This document shows positions 1 through 6,811 of a DNA stretch of 18,642 nucleotides, piece by piece. The stretch lies in assembly GCA_946886365.1 (NCBI GenBank), contig CAMPIM010000075.1:1-18642 (forward strand). Direction: 5' to 3'. The number at the start of each line of letters is the position of its first letter. The first letter of the stretch is position 1. The stretch is from an uncultured Novosphingobium sp. (GTDB lineage Bacteria; Pseudomonadota; Alphaproteobacteria; Sphingomonadales; Sphingomonadaceae). The position numbers were made by a program, and so were the translations under genes. The notes beneath the pieces are model-generated. The model ran no database searches, was not told the DNA's origin, and worked only from the letters and a program-made list of their open reading frames with translations.

Positions 1-456
1 GACAAGCGCCGCGTGCCCGGCAGGGAAGCCAATGTGGAATCCGAGCGATCCGTGTGCGGGCACGCGATCCGACAATGGCTGCGCGTGATCACTGGGCAGG
101 CCGTCGCGGACCAGCGCGGCGTCGGCTTCCCGGCTCTCCACAATGCGGGATACGGCGCGCGCGACGCCACCGTCCTCCAGCCCGATGCGGGAGCAGTCAT
201 GGGTGACATGTTCGGCGGTCAGCCAGGCGCCGTCCCGATCGACGGCGAAGGCAGTGCCCATGCTGTCGGATGGCGCGGCCGCCCGATCCTCGATCACGAA
301 GGCTTCATCGCTCCATTGGGGCATCGGGCGCCGGGGCGATCGGGGATCGAAGCTTTCGACCCGTAGCGGCGTCGGTTGCGTCACCTCGCCGATCCAGGCG
401 ATCGTCAATATGACGCCCAGCATCAGCGGCAGGCAGCCGACGCTCCGCCGCGCCAT
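1..456 (-). CDS. Trypsin-like serine protease, 3' end outside window
   Basis: This reading frame is open from an ATG at 456 to the left edge, giving 152 codons without a stop. The protein begins with a hydrophobic segment (about residues 7-22, signal peptide or anchor). It then shows the S1/HtrA-type pattern: GTAFAV followed by WLTAEHVT, whose His is the likely catalytic base; ADAALV, whose Asp is the likely second triad member; and an HIGFPAG segment near the edge. The catalytic Ser region would lie beyond position 1 and is not visible. The start is 3 nt after the stop of the DUF350 gene, so the two are probably one transcript and translationally coupled. Seen: motifs and spacing. Known: this pattern is typical of trypsin-like peptidases in periplasm or membrane. 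Inferred: envelope protein processing or stress role; substrate unknown. Confidence 0.72.
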   Translation of the reverse strand, partial: MARRSVGCLPLMLGVILTIAWIGEVTQPTPLRVESFDPRSPRRPMPQWSDEAFVIEDRAAAPSDSMGTAFAVDRDGAWLTAEHVTHDCSRIGLEDGGVARAVSRIVESREADAALVRDGLPSDHAQPLSDRVPAHGSLGFHIGFPAGHAALV

Positions 457-459
457 GGC

Positions 460-882
460 TTAGCCCGCCACGGCCGCCGCCGTCAGGCAGGCGATCGCGA
501 CTTTCATCATGGCAAGGAAGACGGCGGCCGACCGCTCATTCGCCTCGATCCGTGCCGACAGGGAGCCCAGCAGGAAATCCACGAAGCGGAAGGCAATGAG
601 TTGCAGGATCAGCGTGACGCTGCCCCAGATGATCACGTCCCAGACATTGACCGACCCGGCTAGGCACAGCGCGAGAGGAATGGTCAGCCCGATCGCGGCG
701 CCGCCAAGGGATATCGCCGCCGCCTCATTCCCGGCGCGGATCAGGGCGAATTCGTCGTGCGGCGTGATCCACATATAAAGCGCCAGTGCCGCCAGCCAGG
801 CCAGCGTTGCGGAGGCGAGGTGCAGCAGGAAGATGGGGAGCCCGGACAGCAGGCTCTGGATGACGGGCATGGGATCGCTCAT
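460..882 (-). CDS. DUF350 family inner-membrane protein
   Basis: A 140-residue very hydrophobic protein with about four predicted membrane segments. Length, the helix pattern and the internal NEAAAISLGGAAIGLTIPLA stretch match DUF350 proteins, small membrane proteins of unknown function that often occur as two helix pairs. I chose the ATG at 882 (MSDPMPVI) because the longer frame starts at a TTG without a good ribosome site and would put charged, non-hydrophobic residues in front. The next gene, a serine protease, begins 3 nt downstream, so a shared envelope role is plausible. Family assignment rests on recognition of the sequence pattern; no biochemical activity can be stated. Confidence 0.8.
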   Translation of the reverse strand: MSDPMPVIQSLLSGLPIFLLHLASATLAWLAALALYMWITPHDEFALIRAGNEAAAISLGGAAIGLTIPLALCLAGSVNVWDVIIWGSVTLILQLIAFRFVDFLLGSLSARIEANERSAAVFLAMMKVAIACLTAAAVAG

Positions 883-971
883 GCGACCAAGGATGCCGCA
901 ACCTGATCCCCGCTTCAATCAGGGATCGGGTTGCGGAAGTGTTTCTGTGCCCGGAGCTTCGTGCGTTTATC

Positions 972-1084
972 GGCACTGCCTCCTATTTCCGTTCGCCCTG
1001 AGCCTGTCGAAGGGTTCTACTTCTTTTTAGGAAGTAAAGGGCTTCGACAAGCTCAGCCCGAACGGGGTTGGGTGATTCAGATTA
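972..1084 (+). repeat. Dispersed palindromic repeat, copy 1
   Basis: An imperfect palindrome with arms at 989-1023 and 1031-1065 (28 of 35 positions pair) around a T-rich loop. The left arm contains CCCTGAGCCTGTCGAAGGG, the right arm GGCTTCGACAAGCTCAGCCC. The unit is bounded by GGCACTGCC on the left and GTGATTCAGATTA on the right. A second copy lies inverted at 15019-15157 and shares those borders. It occupies most of the 235-bp gap between two minus-strand genes and could also stop transcription. Sequences of this type are common between genes of sphingomonads (known from general familiarity, not searched here). Confidence 0.8.
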
Positions 1085-1117
1085 GAGGCACGATGCTCCA
1101 AGTCAGACAGCTATGCC

Positions 1118-1417
1118 TCAGCGGCAGATACGCACCCGGACGTCCCGGTCGCGATAATAGTCATAGCGCCATTCGGTCCAGCAGCGCTGGCGATAGCGAT
1201 AATGGCTCCGCCGTCCATCGCGCCAGTAGCGGCGGTCGTTGTGCCAGCGGCGGTCGTCGCGACGGTCCCAATCGCGGTCATGGCGCCCATCACGCCAGTC
1301 GCGGTCGCCATAGCCATAATAGCCGCCGCGATATTGCGCCTGGGCGGGCGCGGCAGTCGCGCCCAGCGCGGTAATCGCCAATCCGAGCGCGGTCGCGCCC
1401 TTCACGAAGATGTTCAT
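1118..1417 (-). CDS. Small secreted Arg/Asp/Tyr-rich protein
   Basis: A 99-residue protein with a clear Sec signal peptide: MNIFVKG, a hydrophobic core, then AAPAQAQ with cleavage likely after the AQA. The mature part is almost entirely Arg, Asp, Tyr, Trp and Gly (repeated DRDWRDG/HDRDWDRR-like units) with two cysteines near the C-terminus (QRCWTEW and VRICR) that could form a disulfide. A strong GGAGAGAGAGG-type ribosome site precedes the ATG. It resembles in composition and signal peptide the protein at 13933-14487, but lacks that protein's glycine-zipper domain. Periplasmic or surface location is likely. No function is known to me; RcnB-like proteins have similar composition, but I see no conserved RcnB core. 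Confidence 0.75.
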   Translation of the reverse strand: MNIFVKGATALGLAITALGATAAPAQAQYRGGYYGYGDRDWRDGRHDRDWDRRDDRRWHNDRRYWRDGRRSHYRYRQRCWTEWRYDYYRDRDVRVRICR

Positions 1418-1537
1418 TTCCTCTCTCTCCTCACTAGCACCCCCGACGCATGGCGTTGAGCGGGGCTACGGATGAGAAGATGCACTTGGTTGACTGAACC
1501 GTCCGGGAACGGCGCTGTCAGCCAGCGTTCAGGGGGA

Positions 1538-2779
1538 CTATTTTCCGCGCAGTTCGTCCTCGGCAGACACCATATAGTCGCGCGTGATCGGCAGGGATCG
1601 GCGATTGCGCGTATATTGAACCTGGTAGTTCACCATGCTGCCATGTTCGAACACCGTGGCCGCGCCCGCCAGATAGAAGGTCCACAGGCGGAAGAAGCGT
1701 TCGTCATAGAGGGCGATGATATCCGCCCGGCGCGCCATCGCGCGGGCATACCATTGGCGGATGGTGAGGCCGTAGTGCAGCCGCAGCACTTCGACATCCG
1801 TCACCATCAGCCGCGTGCCCTCACTGCCCTGGATCATTTCGGACAGGGCGGGAATGTAGCCGCCGGGGAAGATATATTTCTGGGTGAAGGCGTCGGTGAT
1901 GCCCGGCCCATCGACGCGGCCGATCGTATGGATCAGCATCACGCCGTCGGGCGTCAGAAGATCGCGGCACTTGTCGAAGAAGGTGCGGTAATGCGCCGTT
2001 CCAACATGTTCGAACATGCCGACCGACACGATGCGGTCGAATGGCCCCTCTATGTCGCGATAGTCGATGAGTTCGAAACGGACATGATCGGCGACGCCCG
2101 CCTCCTCCGCCCGTTGCCGCGCGACTTTCAACTGTTCCTCCGACAGGGTGATGCCGGTCACATCGACGCCGCAGGTGCGGTGCAGATATAGCGCCATGCC
2201 ACCCCAGCCGCAGCCGATGTCCAGCACCTTCATGCCCGGCTTCAGATGCAGCTTGGCGGCGATATGCGCTTTCTTGTCCTCTTGCGCCTGTTCCAGGCTG
2301 ATCCCGGCCTCATTGTCCGCGTCGGGAAAATAGGCGCAGCTATATTGGCGGTCGCGATCGAGAAAGAGGGCGTAGAGGGCGCCGGACAGATCATAATGAT
2401 GGGCGACGTTCGCTTTTGACCGGGCGCGGTGATTGGCGCGCCAGAGCGTCTGGCGGATCGATTTGAACCCGCGTTTCAGCCGCCCCTTGTCGCTGATCGA
2501 CTTCCCGCTTTCCCAACTGTTGTTGGCGCGGATCAGCGAGATCAGTTCCATGATCCCGCCACCTTCGATCGTGACGCGCCCGTCGATATAGGCCTCCGCC
2601 ATGCCGAGGCGCGGGTCCTTGATGATGTCGAAGGGCACGCGCGCGTCGCGGAACTTCAGCGCGAGCGAGGGAAAGGCCGGATCGGGCGTGCCCGCCGTCA
2701 CCTTCCTGCCGTCATGATAGATGATGGTCAGCTGTCCCCGTGTGACCAGCCGCTTGATGACGCGATCGAATAATTTCAT
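1538..2779 (-). CDS. cfa: Cyclopropane-fatty-acyl-phospholipid synthase family methyltransferase
   Basis: A 413-residue SAM-dependent methyltransferase. Domains in order: an N-terminal SCP2-like lipid-binding region of the Cfa type (about 1-120), the NVAHHYDLSGALYALFLD motif (about 124-141), the SAM-binding LDIGCGWGGMALYLH motif (about 186-200), and VSVGMFEHVG (about 251-260), all hallmarks of Cfa/CMAS enzymes. Known reaction of the family: methylene transfer from S-adenosylmethionine to the double bond of an unsaturated acyl chain in membrane phospholipid. The ATG at 2779 is preferred over the TTG nine bases upstream; neither has a strong ribosome site. The gene begins about 32 nt after a molybdopterin oxidoreductase gene on the same strand, so co-transcription is likely. 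Sphingomonads carry several Cfa-like paralogues, so the exact substrate is uncertain. Confidence 0.9.
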   Translation of the reverse strand: MKLFDRVIKRLVTRGQLTIIYHDGRKVTAGTPDPAFPSLALKFRDARVPFDIIKDPRLGMAEAYIDGRVTIEGGGIMELISLIRANNSWESGKSISDKGRLKRGFKSIRQTLWRANHRARSKANVAHHYDLSGALYALFLDRDRQYSCAYFPDADNEAGISLEQAQEDKKAHIAAKLHLKPGMKVLDIGCGWGGMALYLHRTCGVDVTGITLSEEQLKVARQRAEEAGVADHVRFELIDYRDIEGPFDRIVSVGMFEHVGTAHYRTFFDKCRDLLTPDGVMLIHTIGRVDGPGITDAFTQKYIFPGGYIPALSEMIQGSEGTRLMVTDVEVLRLHYGLTIRQWYARAMARRADIIALYDERFFRLWTFYLAGAATVFEHGSMVNYQVQYTRNRRSLPITRDYMVSAEDELRGK

Positions 2780-2811
2780 GGGCGGCAAATTGTCAGGTCA
2801 TGCAGCGCCCG

Positions 2812-3564
2812 TCAAATGCCTGCGTACCAATCATAATTGGCGCGATCTTCCCAATAGCCGCCCTTGCCGTCGCCGATGCCGGACAGGGTGCTGACCGCCT
2901 TAATCTCCATCAGATATTTGGCCTGCTTGTAGCCCAATTGCCGCTCGACCCGCAGTCGCAGTGGCGCGCCATTGGCTACCCTCAGCGGCTGGTCATTGAG
3001 CGCGAAGGCGAGGATCGTCTGCGGGTGAAAGGCGTCGACCCTATCGATGCTTTCATAATAGGGCCGCCCGTCGCCCATGAAGTCCGCGCATTTGAAGACG
3101 AGATAGCGCGCGCGGTCGCTCATCCGTGCACCGTCGAGGATGAGGCGGAGCGATACGCCGCGCCATTTGCCGATCGCGCTCCATCCTTCGACGCAGTCAT
3201 GGCGCGTGATCTGCTCGCGATGCGGAAGGTTGTGCAACTGGGCAAGGGATAGCGAAAGAGGGCGGCCGACCAACCCCGTGACCTTTAGCCGCGAATCGGC
3301 AAAGCCGGTTCGCCACAAGGCACGATATTCGGGTGTGTCGGGATTGGCGGTTCCGTTGGGCCGGAAGAAGGGAGAAATCTGGTCGGGCCTGAACTCCCGC
3401 GCCAGCGCGTCGCGCGCCATCAGGCTGCGCTGCGCCCATTTGTGGAAATTCTCGGCAGAGAATAGCGCGTCCCGCACATGTTCGTTGCGTGCCAGCCGGT
3501 CGCATCCCGACAGCGTGGCCGCCGCGCCGAGCATCAGCGTGCGGCGATTGAGGATCAGGCTCAT
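2812..3564 (-). CDS. Molybdopterin-dependent oxidoreductase (sulfite-oxidase fold), Tat lipoprotein
   Basis: A 250-residue protein of the sulfite oxidase/MsrP(YedY)-like superfamily. The N-terminus has NRRTLMLGAAA, a twin-arginine signal, followed by LSGC at residues 18-21, a lipobox, so it is probably exported folded by Tat and lipid-anchored. The RHDCVEGWSAIGKW segment carries Cys124, the expected molybdenum-ligating thiolate, and the C-terminal part has the family's QLGYKQAKYLMEI element. A longer frame starts upstream, but the ATG at 3564 fits the signal peptide and lies in an ATGA overlap with the b561-type cytochrome gene, which likely supplies electrons. Known family roles include reduction of oxidised methionine or other S/N-oxides; the actual substrate here is not determinable. 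Next downstream is the cfa-like gene. Confidence 0.88.
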   Translation of the reverse strand: MSLILNRRTLMLGAAATLSGCDRLARNEHVRDALFSAENFHKWAQRSLMARDALAREFRPDQISPFFRPNGTANPDTPEYRALWRTGFADSRLKVTGLVGRPLSLSLAQLHNLPHREQITRHDCVEGWSAIGKWRGVSLRLILDGARMSDRARYLVFKCADFMGDGRPYYESIDRVDAFHPQTILAFALNDQPLRVANGAPLRLRVERQLGYKQAKYLMEIKAVSTLSGIGDGKGGYWEDRANYDWYAGI

Positions 3565-4289
3565 GGCCTCTCCTCCGGCAAACGGTAGCGGCCGGTGATG
3601 ATCGATCGCAATTCGTTCGCCGGGCCTGCCAACAGCACCATCGTCAGATGGACGAGGAAGAAGGCGACCAGCGCGAAGGCGGTGATGAAGTGGATCGACC
3701 GCGCCGATTGCCGCCCGCCGAACAGATCGACCAGCCACGGCCAGGCGGCATTCATGCCCGGCGACATGGTAAGGCCGGTGAGAATGATGAGTGGCAGGGC
3801 GACGAAGATGACCGCGATATAGCTCGCCTTTTGCAGGACATTATAGCGCAGTGCCGCCTGACCCGTCGGGAAGCGCAGCCGCGCATGATCGAGGATGTCC
3901 TGCCAGACATGGCGTGGCGCCAGCTCGCCTTTCCGGAAGGCGAGGTCGCGCGCGATATGGCGGCCCAACAGCGCCCAGAGCATATAGGCAAGCAGGGCGA
4001 AGGCGAAGACGGGCGCAGCCGCGAGATGCCAGTGCCGCGACATCGCCAGATCATAATGGGCGGGCAGGGTGATCCACCGACCAAAGCGCTCCAGCTTCAG
4101 CCACGGCTGATCGAAGTTCGCGCCATATTGGCCCCAATAGAGGCGCGGATGGGCATTGAAGATGCCAAGGCCGCTGGTGAAGAGGATGTAGAGAAGCCCG
4201 GCGTTGAGCCAGTGCCACAGCCGCACCGGCCAGCGGTGGCGCAGTACCGGCGGCGGCTTGTCGTCTGAGGGGGGAGGACCGCTGTCCAT
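3561..4289 (-). CDS. Cytochrome b561-type membrane electron carrier
   Basis: A 242-residue membrane protein with about four helices and the pattern of the b-type cytochrome domain found in Ni/Fe-hydrogenase, formate dehydrogenase and thiosulfate-reductase membrane subunits. HRWPVRLWHWLNA (about residues 18-30) gives the first haem His region; SRHWHLAAAPVFAF and SIHFITAFALVAFFLVHL provide further His residues at membrane-helix positions. The start is uncertain: ATG at 4289 has an AGGAC-like ribosome site; ATG at 4313 and TTG at 4325 are in frame upstream. The stop overlaps the start of the molybdopterin oxidoreductase gene by 4 nt, so the pair probably passes quinol electrons to the periplasmic enzyme. 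This is not the usual MsrQ (ferric-reductase-like) partner. Confidence 0.85.
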   Translation of the reverse strand: MDSGPPPSDDKPPPVLRHRWPVRLWHWLNAGLLYILFTSGLGIFNAHPRLYWGQYGANFDQPWLKLERFGRWITLPAHYDLAMSRHWHLAAAPVFAFALLAYMLWALLGRHIARDLAFRKGELAPRHVWQDILDHARLRFPTGQAALRYNVLQKASYIAVIFVALPLIILTGLTMSPGMNAAWPWLVDLFGGRQSARSIHFITAFALVAFFLVHLTMVLLAGPANELRSIITGRYRLPEERP

Positions 4290-4703
4290 CGTCCTGCTGT
4301 TACCCTTTTGCATCAGTCGCGTCAAAAGCTGCCGTAGCGATCAGAACGTATCCGAAATGAGGTGCCGGTTCATCTTCTGGCCACATTCTCTGTGGATAGG
4401 AGCGCTCGGCCTTGCCTCAAGATCACGCTGTGGCGGAAAATGGGGGAATAAGATGGTGAAGAAAAGATGACTGTTGCGAAATAGCATCATCCATCGACAA
4501 TCTTCATATCGATATTGCAACATTGATCAAAGACAGCCATATGCGGCCTCGCTTACGACGCAAGATCGGGGCAAGCAGGGATGGAGTAAAGGGGTCACTT
4601 CATAGCGACGCTCGAAGCTGAAATGCTTCGATACCATGCCTGTTATATATCAAGAGTGCGATCCGCTTCCTGGATGATGCACATCTTACCGCATGAGGAC
4701 ATT
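4290..4703. other. Divergent intergenic region, about 410 bp, no gene supported
   Basis: This lies between the minus-strand cytochrome gene and the plus-strand outer membrane protein gene and must hold both promoters. It is locally richer in A+T from about 4430 to 4660. A perfect 10-bp palindrome, ATATCGATAT, is at 4506-4515, and TGTTGC/GCAACA flank it as a spaced inverted pair. A TTATAT at about 4641 could serve as a -10 for the plus-strand gene, but no convincing -35 pairs with it. No regulator can be named. Confidence 0.4.
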
Positions 4704-5213
4704 ATGAAGACTGTGATTTTCGCAGCTGTTGCTGCTGCCGCTTTCTCGGCTCCCGCTTTCGCGCAGGACGCTGCTCCCTTCACCGGCCCCCGCGCTGGCG
4801 TGACCGTTGGCTATGACAGCTTCGGCGACGAAGAAGGCGTGAGCTATGGCGTGAGCGCTGGCTATGACGTCGCCCTGACCCCGTCGATCACCTTTGGTCC
4901 GGAAGTGACCTTGGGCGACACCACCACCGACGCTGCTGGTACGGACCTGAGCCGTGACCTCGCCGCTTCGGTGCGTCTGGGCTACGTCCTGACCCCGCAG
5001 GTCCTGGCGTTCGGCAAGGTTGGCTATGCCAGCACCCGCATCGAAACCGCTGGTGTCGGCGGCGCGGCATTCGAAGGCGTCCGCTTCGGTGGCGGCCTGG
5101 AATATGCCATCACCGGCAACACTTACATCTCGGCTGAATATCAGCGCACCGAGTATGAAGCTGGCATTGGCGGCCGTGACGCTGGCGTTGTCGGCATCGG
5201 CTTCCGTTTCTAA
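4704..5213 (+). CDS. Outer-membrane beta-barrel protein (OmpA-like/Omp25 type)
   Basis: A 169-residue protein with a Sec signal peptide (MKTVIFAAVAAAAFSAPAFA, cleavage before QDAAPF). The mature part has alternating hydrophobic strands and glycines (GVTVGYDSF, GVSAGYDVAL, ASVRLGYVL, GGLEYAITG, ISAEYQRTEY) and ends in GIGFRF, a terminal aromatic residue as needed for BAM-dependent outer-membrane insertion. It is the small eight-stranded porin-like barrel family, without a peptidoglycan-binding OmpA C-terminal domain. The start at 4704 is preferred to upstream in-frame ATGs because it gives the signal peptide and has GAGGA five bases before it. Codon use is strongly biased, suggesting high expression, and a strong terminator follows. 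Confidence 0.87.
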   Translation: MKTVIFAAVAAAAFSAPAFAQDAAPFTGPRAGVTVGYDSFGDEEGVSYGVSAGYDVALTPSITFGPEVTLGDTTTDAAGTDLSRDLAASVRLGYVLTPQVLAFGKVGYASTRIETAGVGGAAFEGVRFGGGLEYAITGNTYISAEYQRTEYEAGIGGRDAGVVGIGFRF

Positions 5214-5238
5214 TCCTTTCGGAATCTGAAACACAGGA

Positions 5239-5266
5239 GGGCGGTCCCATCGGGGCCGCCCTTTTT
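5239..5266 (+). terminator. Rho-independent terminator of the outer-membrane protein gene
   Basis: GGGCGGTCCC (5239-5248) pairs with GGGGCCGCCC (5252-5261) over a 3-nt loop with one G-T pair, followed by five T. It lies 26 nt after the stop codon. Confidence 0.9.
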
Positions 5267-5416
5267 GTTTGTCGGCCTTTGCTTTCGCAGATGAGTTCGC
5301 CAAGCTGACGCCGTAGATTGGGAGGGGCACCGTATGGGACGAAGCGGCAAGCAATGCTATGGTGATTAAGCGAAGTCTTGCGTGGGTGCCGGGCCGCTGC
5401 CCTCAACCCGACGAAG

Positions 5417-6334
5417 CTACAGCGACCCGGCCAGAGCCAGCACCACGCCGCTTCCGACCAGCAACAGGCCCATCACCTCGCCGCGGGTCATCCGCTCTCC
5501 AAGATAGAAGTGGCCAAAGCCCAGGGTGAAGGCGACCTCTATCTGGCCCACGATGCGGACCAGCGCCACGGGCGCGGTCGCAAATCCAGTGAACCAGCAG
5601 GCCGATCCCAGCGCCGAGAGCAAGCCGACCTGCCCCGAAATACGCCAGCTCGCGAACACCTTGCGCATCTCCGCCGGTTCGCGCAGCAGCAGGTAGCCGC
5701 CCTGCATCAGCGTCTGGAGTGACACGGTGGCCGCCAGCACGACAAGGGCGGCCAGGATCGGGTCGCCGCCGCCGACTTCCTGCGTCGCGCGCCTGATGCC
5801 GATGGCGGTGAGGGCGAAGAAAAAACCCGACGCGATGCCGGTCAGCGCGGCGGGCTGACCGAGCGCCTTGAGGAAATCGGCTGGCCCCATGCGCTTGCCG
5901 CCGGTCGACAGCAGCATGACTCCGGCAACGCCGCAGCCGATGCCCGCCCAGGCGAGGGGGCTGAGCCGCTCCCCCATCAACAGGAACGACAGCGCCGCGC
6001 CCTGCACCGCTTCCGTCTTGGAATAAGCGGTGCCAACCACGAAATTGCGGTGGGCGAAGGCCATGATCAGCAGGTTGGTGGCGATGATCTGCGCCAAGCC
6101 ACCGCCGATGCAGAACAATAGGAAGGATGGGTCGGGGTGAGGCAGGGGCGCGTTGCCTGTCAGCACGTAGCCGGTCAGCAGCAACAGCGCGAAGGGCAGG
6201 CCGTAAAGATAGCGGACCAGCCCCGCCGCGTTGATCGAGAGGCTATGGCTGACCCGTCGCTGCACCGCCGTGCGCCATGCCTGCATAGCACCCGCGAACA
6301 GGGTGGCTGGGAGCCAGATGGGCGAGGTGATCAT
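5417..6334 (-). CDS. EamA/DMT-family transporter
   Basis: A 305-residue protein with about ten hydrophobic helices arranged as two repeats, the layout of drug/metabolite transporter (EamA, 10-TMS) proteins. The acidic GERLSP motif near the end of the first repeat and LGERMTRGEVMG near the end of the second are the conserved loop before the last helix of each EamA unit. Located in the inner membrane; the family exports amino acids, metabolites or drugs, and the substrate cannot be told from sequence. ATG at 6334 has a GGGGAGGAT ribosome site that is itself part of the flanking two-hairpin repeat, and the start overlaps the stop of the DUF559 gene by ATGA. Confidence 0.87.
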   Translation of the reverse strand: MITSPIWLPATLFAGAMQAWRTAVQRRVSHSLSINAAGLVRYLYGLPFALLLLTGYVLTGNAPLPHPDPSFLLFCIGGGLAQIIATNLLIMAFAHRNFVVGTAYSKTEAVQGAALSFLLMGERLSPLAWAGIGCGVAGVMLLSTGGKRMGPADFLKALGQPAALTGIASGFFFALTAIGIRRATQEVGGGDPILAALVVLAATVSLQTLMQGGYLLLREPAEMRKVFASWRISGQVGLLSALGSACWFTGFATAPVALVRIVGQIEVAFTLGFGHFYLGERMTRGEVMGLLLVGSGVVLALAGSL

Positions 6335-6738
6335 TTAATCCTCCCCATCATGAGATGGGGAGGGGGACCATCCGCAGGATGGTGGAGGGGAAGCGCGCGA
6401 CAGTTGTTCAGGATATGCCGCATCACGCTATCCAGATCGGTAAGAACATCGATAGCTTTGATCCTCAGAACCCTGAACCCCTGCGCCCGCAGCCAAATGT
6501 CGCGCCGCTCATCATGCGTGACCCGCTCGATGTGATCATGCCCGCTTCCATCAATCTCAACCGCCAAGCGGGCTGAAGCACAGTAGAAATCCAGCAGATA
6601 AGGCCCCACCGGATGTTGGCGGCGGAACTTCAATCCGCTTGGCCGTTGCCGCAGCCATTGCCACAGCGCGACTTCTGGTGGCGACATCTCTCGCCGGAGC
6701 CCGCGCGCATTGTCGACCGTTTTCCTTCGCGGCGGCAT
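6331..6738 (-). CDS. DUF559 endonuclease-like protein bounded by inverted repeats
   Basis: A 135-residue protein of the DUF559 family, which has a Vsr/PD-(D/E)xK nuclease-like fold. Seen: SPPEVALWQWLR (about 19-30), GLKFRRQHPVGPYLLDFYC (about 35-53) and LAVEIDGSGHD (about 59-68), giving candidate catalytic or metal residues Glu22, Asp50, Glu61 and Asp63. Start: ATG at 6738 has GGAGGGG about 10 nt upstream; a GTG at 6759 is an alternative. The gene is boxed by two inward-pointing copies of a two-hairpin repeat: the copy at 6738-6804 supplies its ribosome site and touches the start codon, and the copy at 6338-6400 encodes its last ~22 residues (PLHHPADGPPPHLMMGRIK). No activity or target is established for this family; involvement in moving the repeats is my inference. 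Confidence 0.85.
   Translation of the reverse strand: MPPRRKTVDNARGLRREMSPPEVALWQWLRQRPSGLKFRRQHPVGPYLLDFYCASARLAVEIDGSGHDHIERVTHDERRDIWLRAQGFRVLRIKAIDVLTDLDSVMRHILNNCRALPLHHPADGPPPHLMMGRIK
6338..6400 (+). repeat. Two-hairpin repeat, left copy flanking DUF559
   Basis: Hairpin 1: CCTCCCCATC (6340-6349) pairs with GATGGGGAGG (6354-6363), loop ATGA. Hairpin 2: ACCATCC (6367-6373) pairs with GGATGGT (6377-6383), loop GCA. Then GGAGGGGAAGCGCGCGA. The order is the same as the right copy on the minus strand, so the two form an inverted pair pointing at the gene between them. It overlaps the end of the DUF559 reading frame and the ribosome site of the EamA gene. Confidence 0.9.
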
Positions 6739-6804
6739 CGCGCATTTCCCCTCCCCCACTCGCTATGCGAGTGGTCCCCCTCCCCATCTTTCGATGGGGA
6801 GGAT
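6738..6804 (-). repeat. Two-hairpin repeat, right copy flanking DUF559
   Basis: Read on the minus strand: CCTCCCCATC (6802-6793) and GATGGGGAGG (6788-6779) around GAAA, then CCACTCGC and GCGAGTGG around ATA, then GGAGGGGAAATGCGCGA ending at the DUF559 start codon. Hairpin 1 stem is identical to the left copy with a different loop; hairpin 2 has a different stem sequence but still pairs, which shows the structure rather than the bases is kept. It sits 7 nt from the end of the fumarase gene. Confidence 0.9.
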
Positions 6805-6811
6805 GTAAAGG

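Noticed and set aside
4341..4523. 60-codon minus-strand frame in the cytochrome/outer-membrane protein gap
   Set aside because: No ribosome site, no recognisable pattern, and the sequence is what AT-richer intergenic DNA gives by chance.
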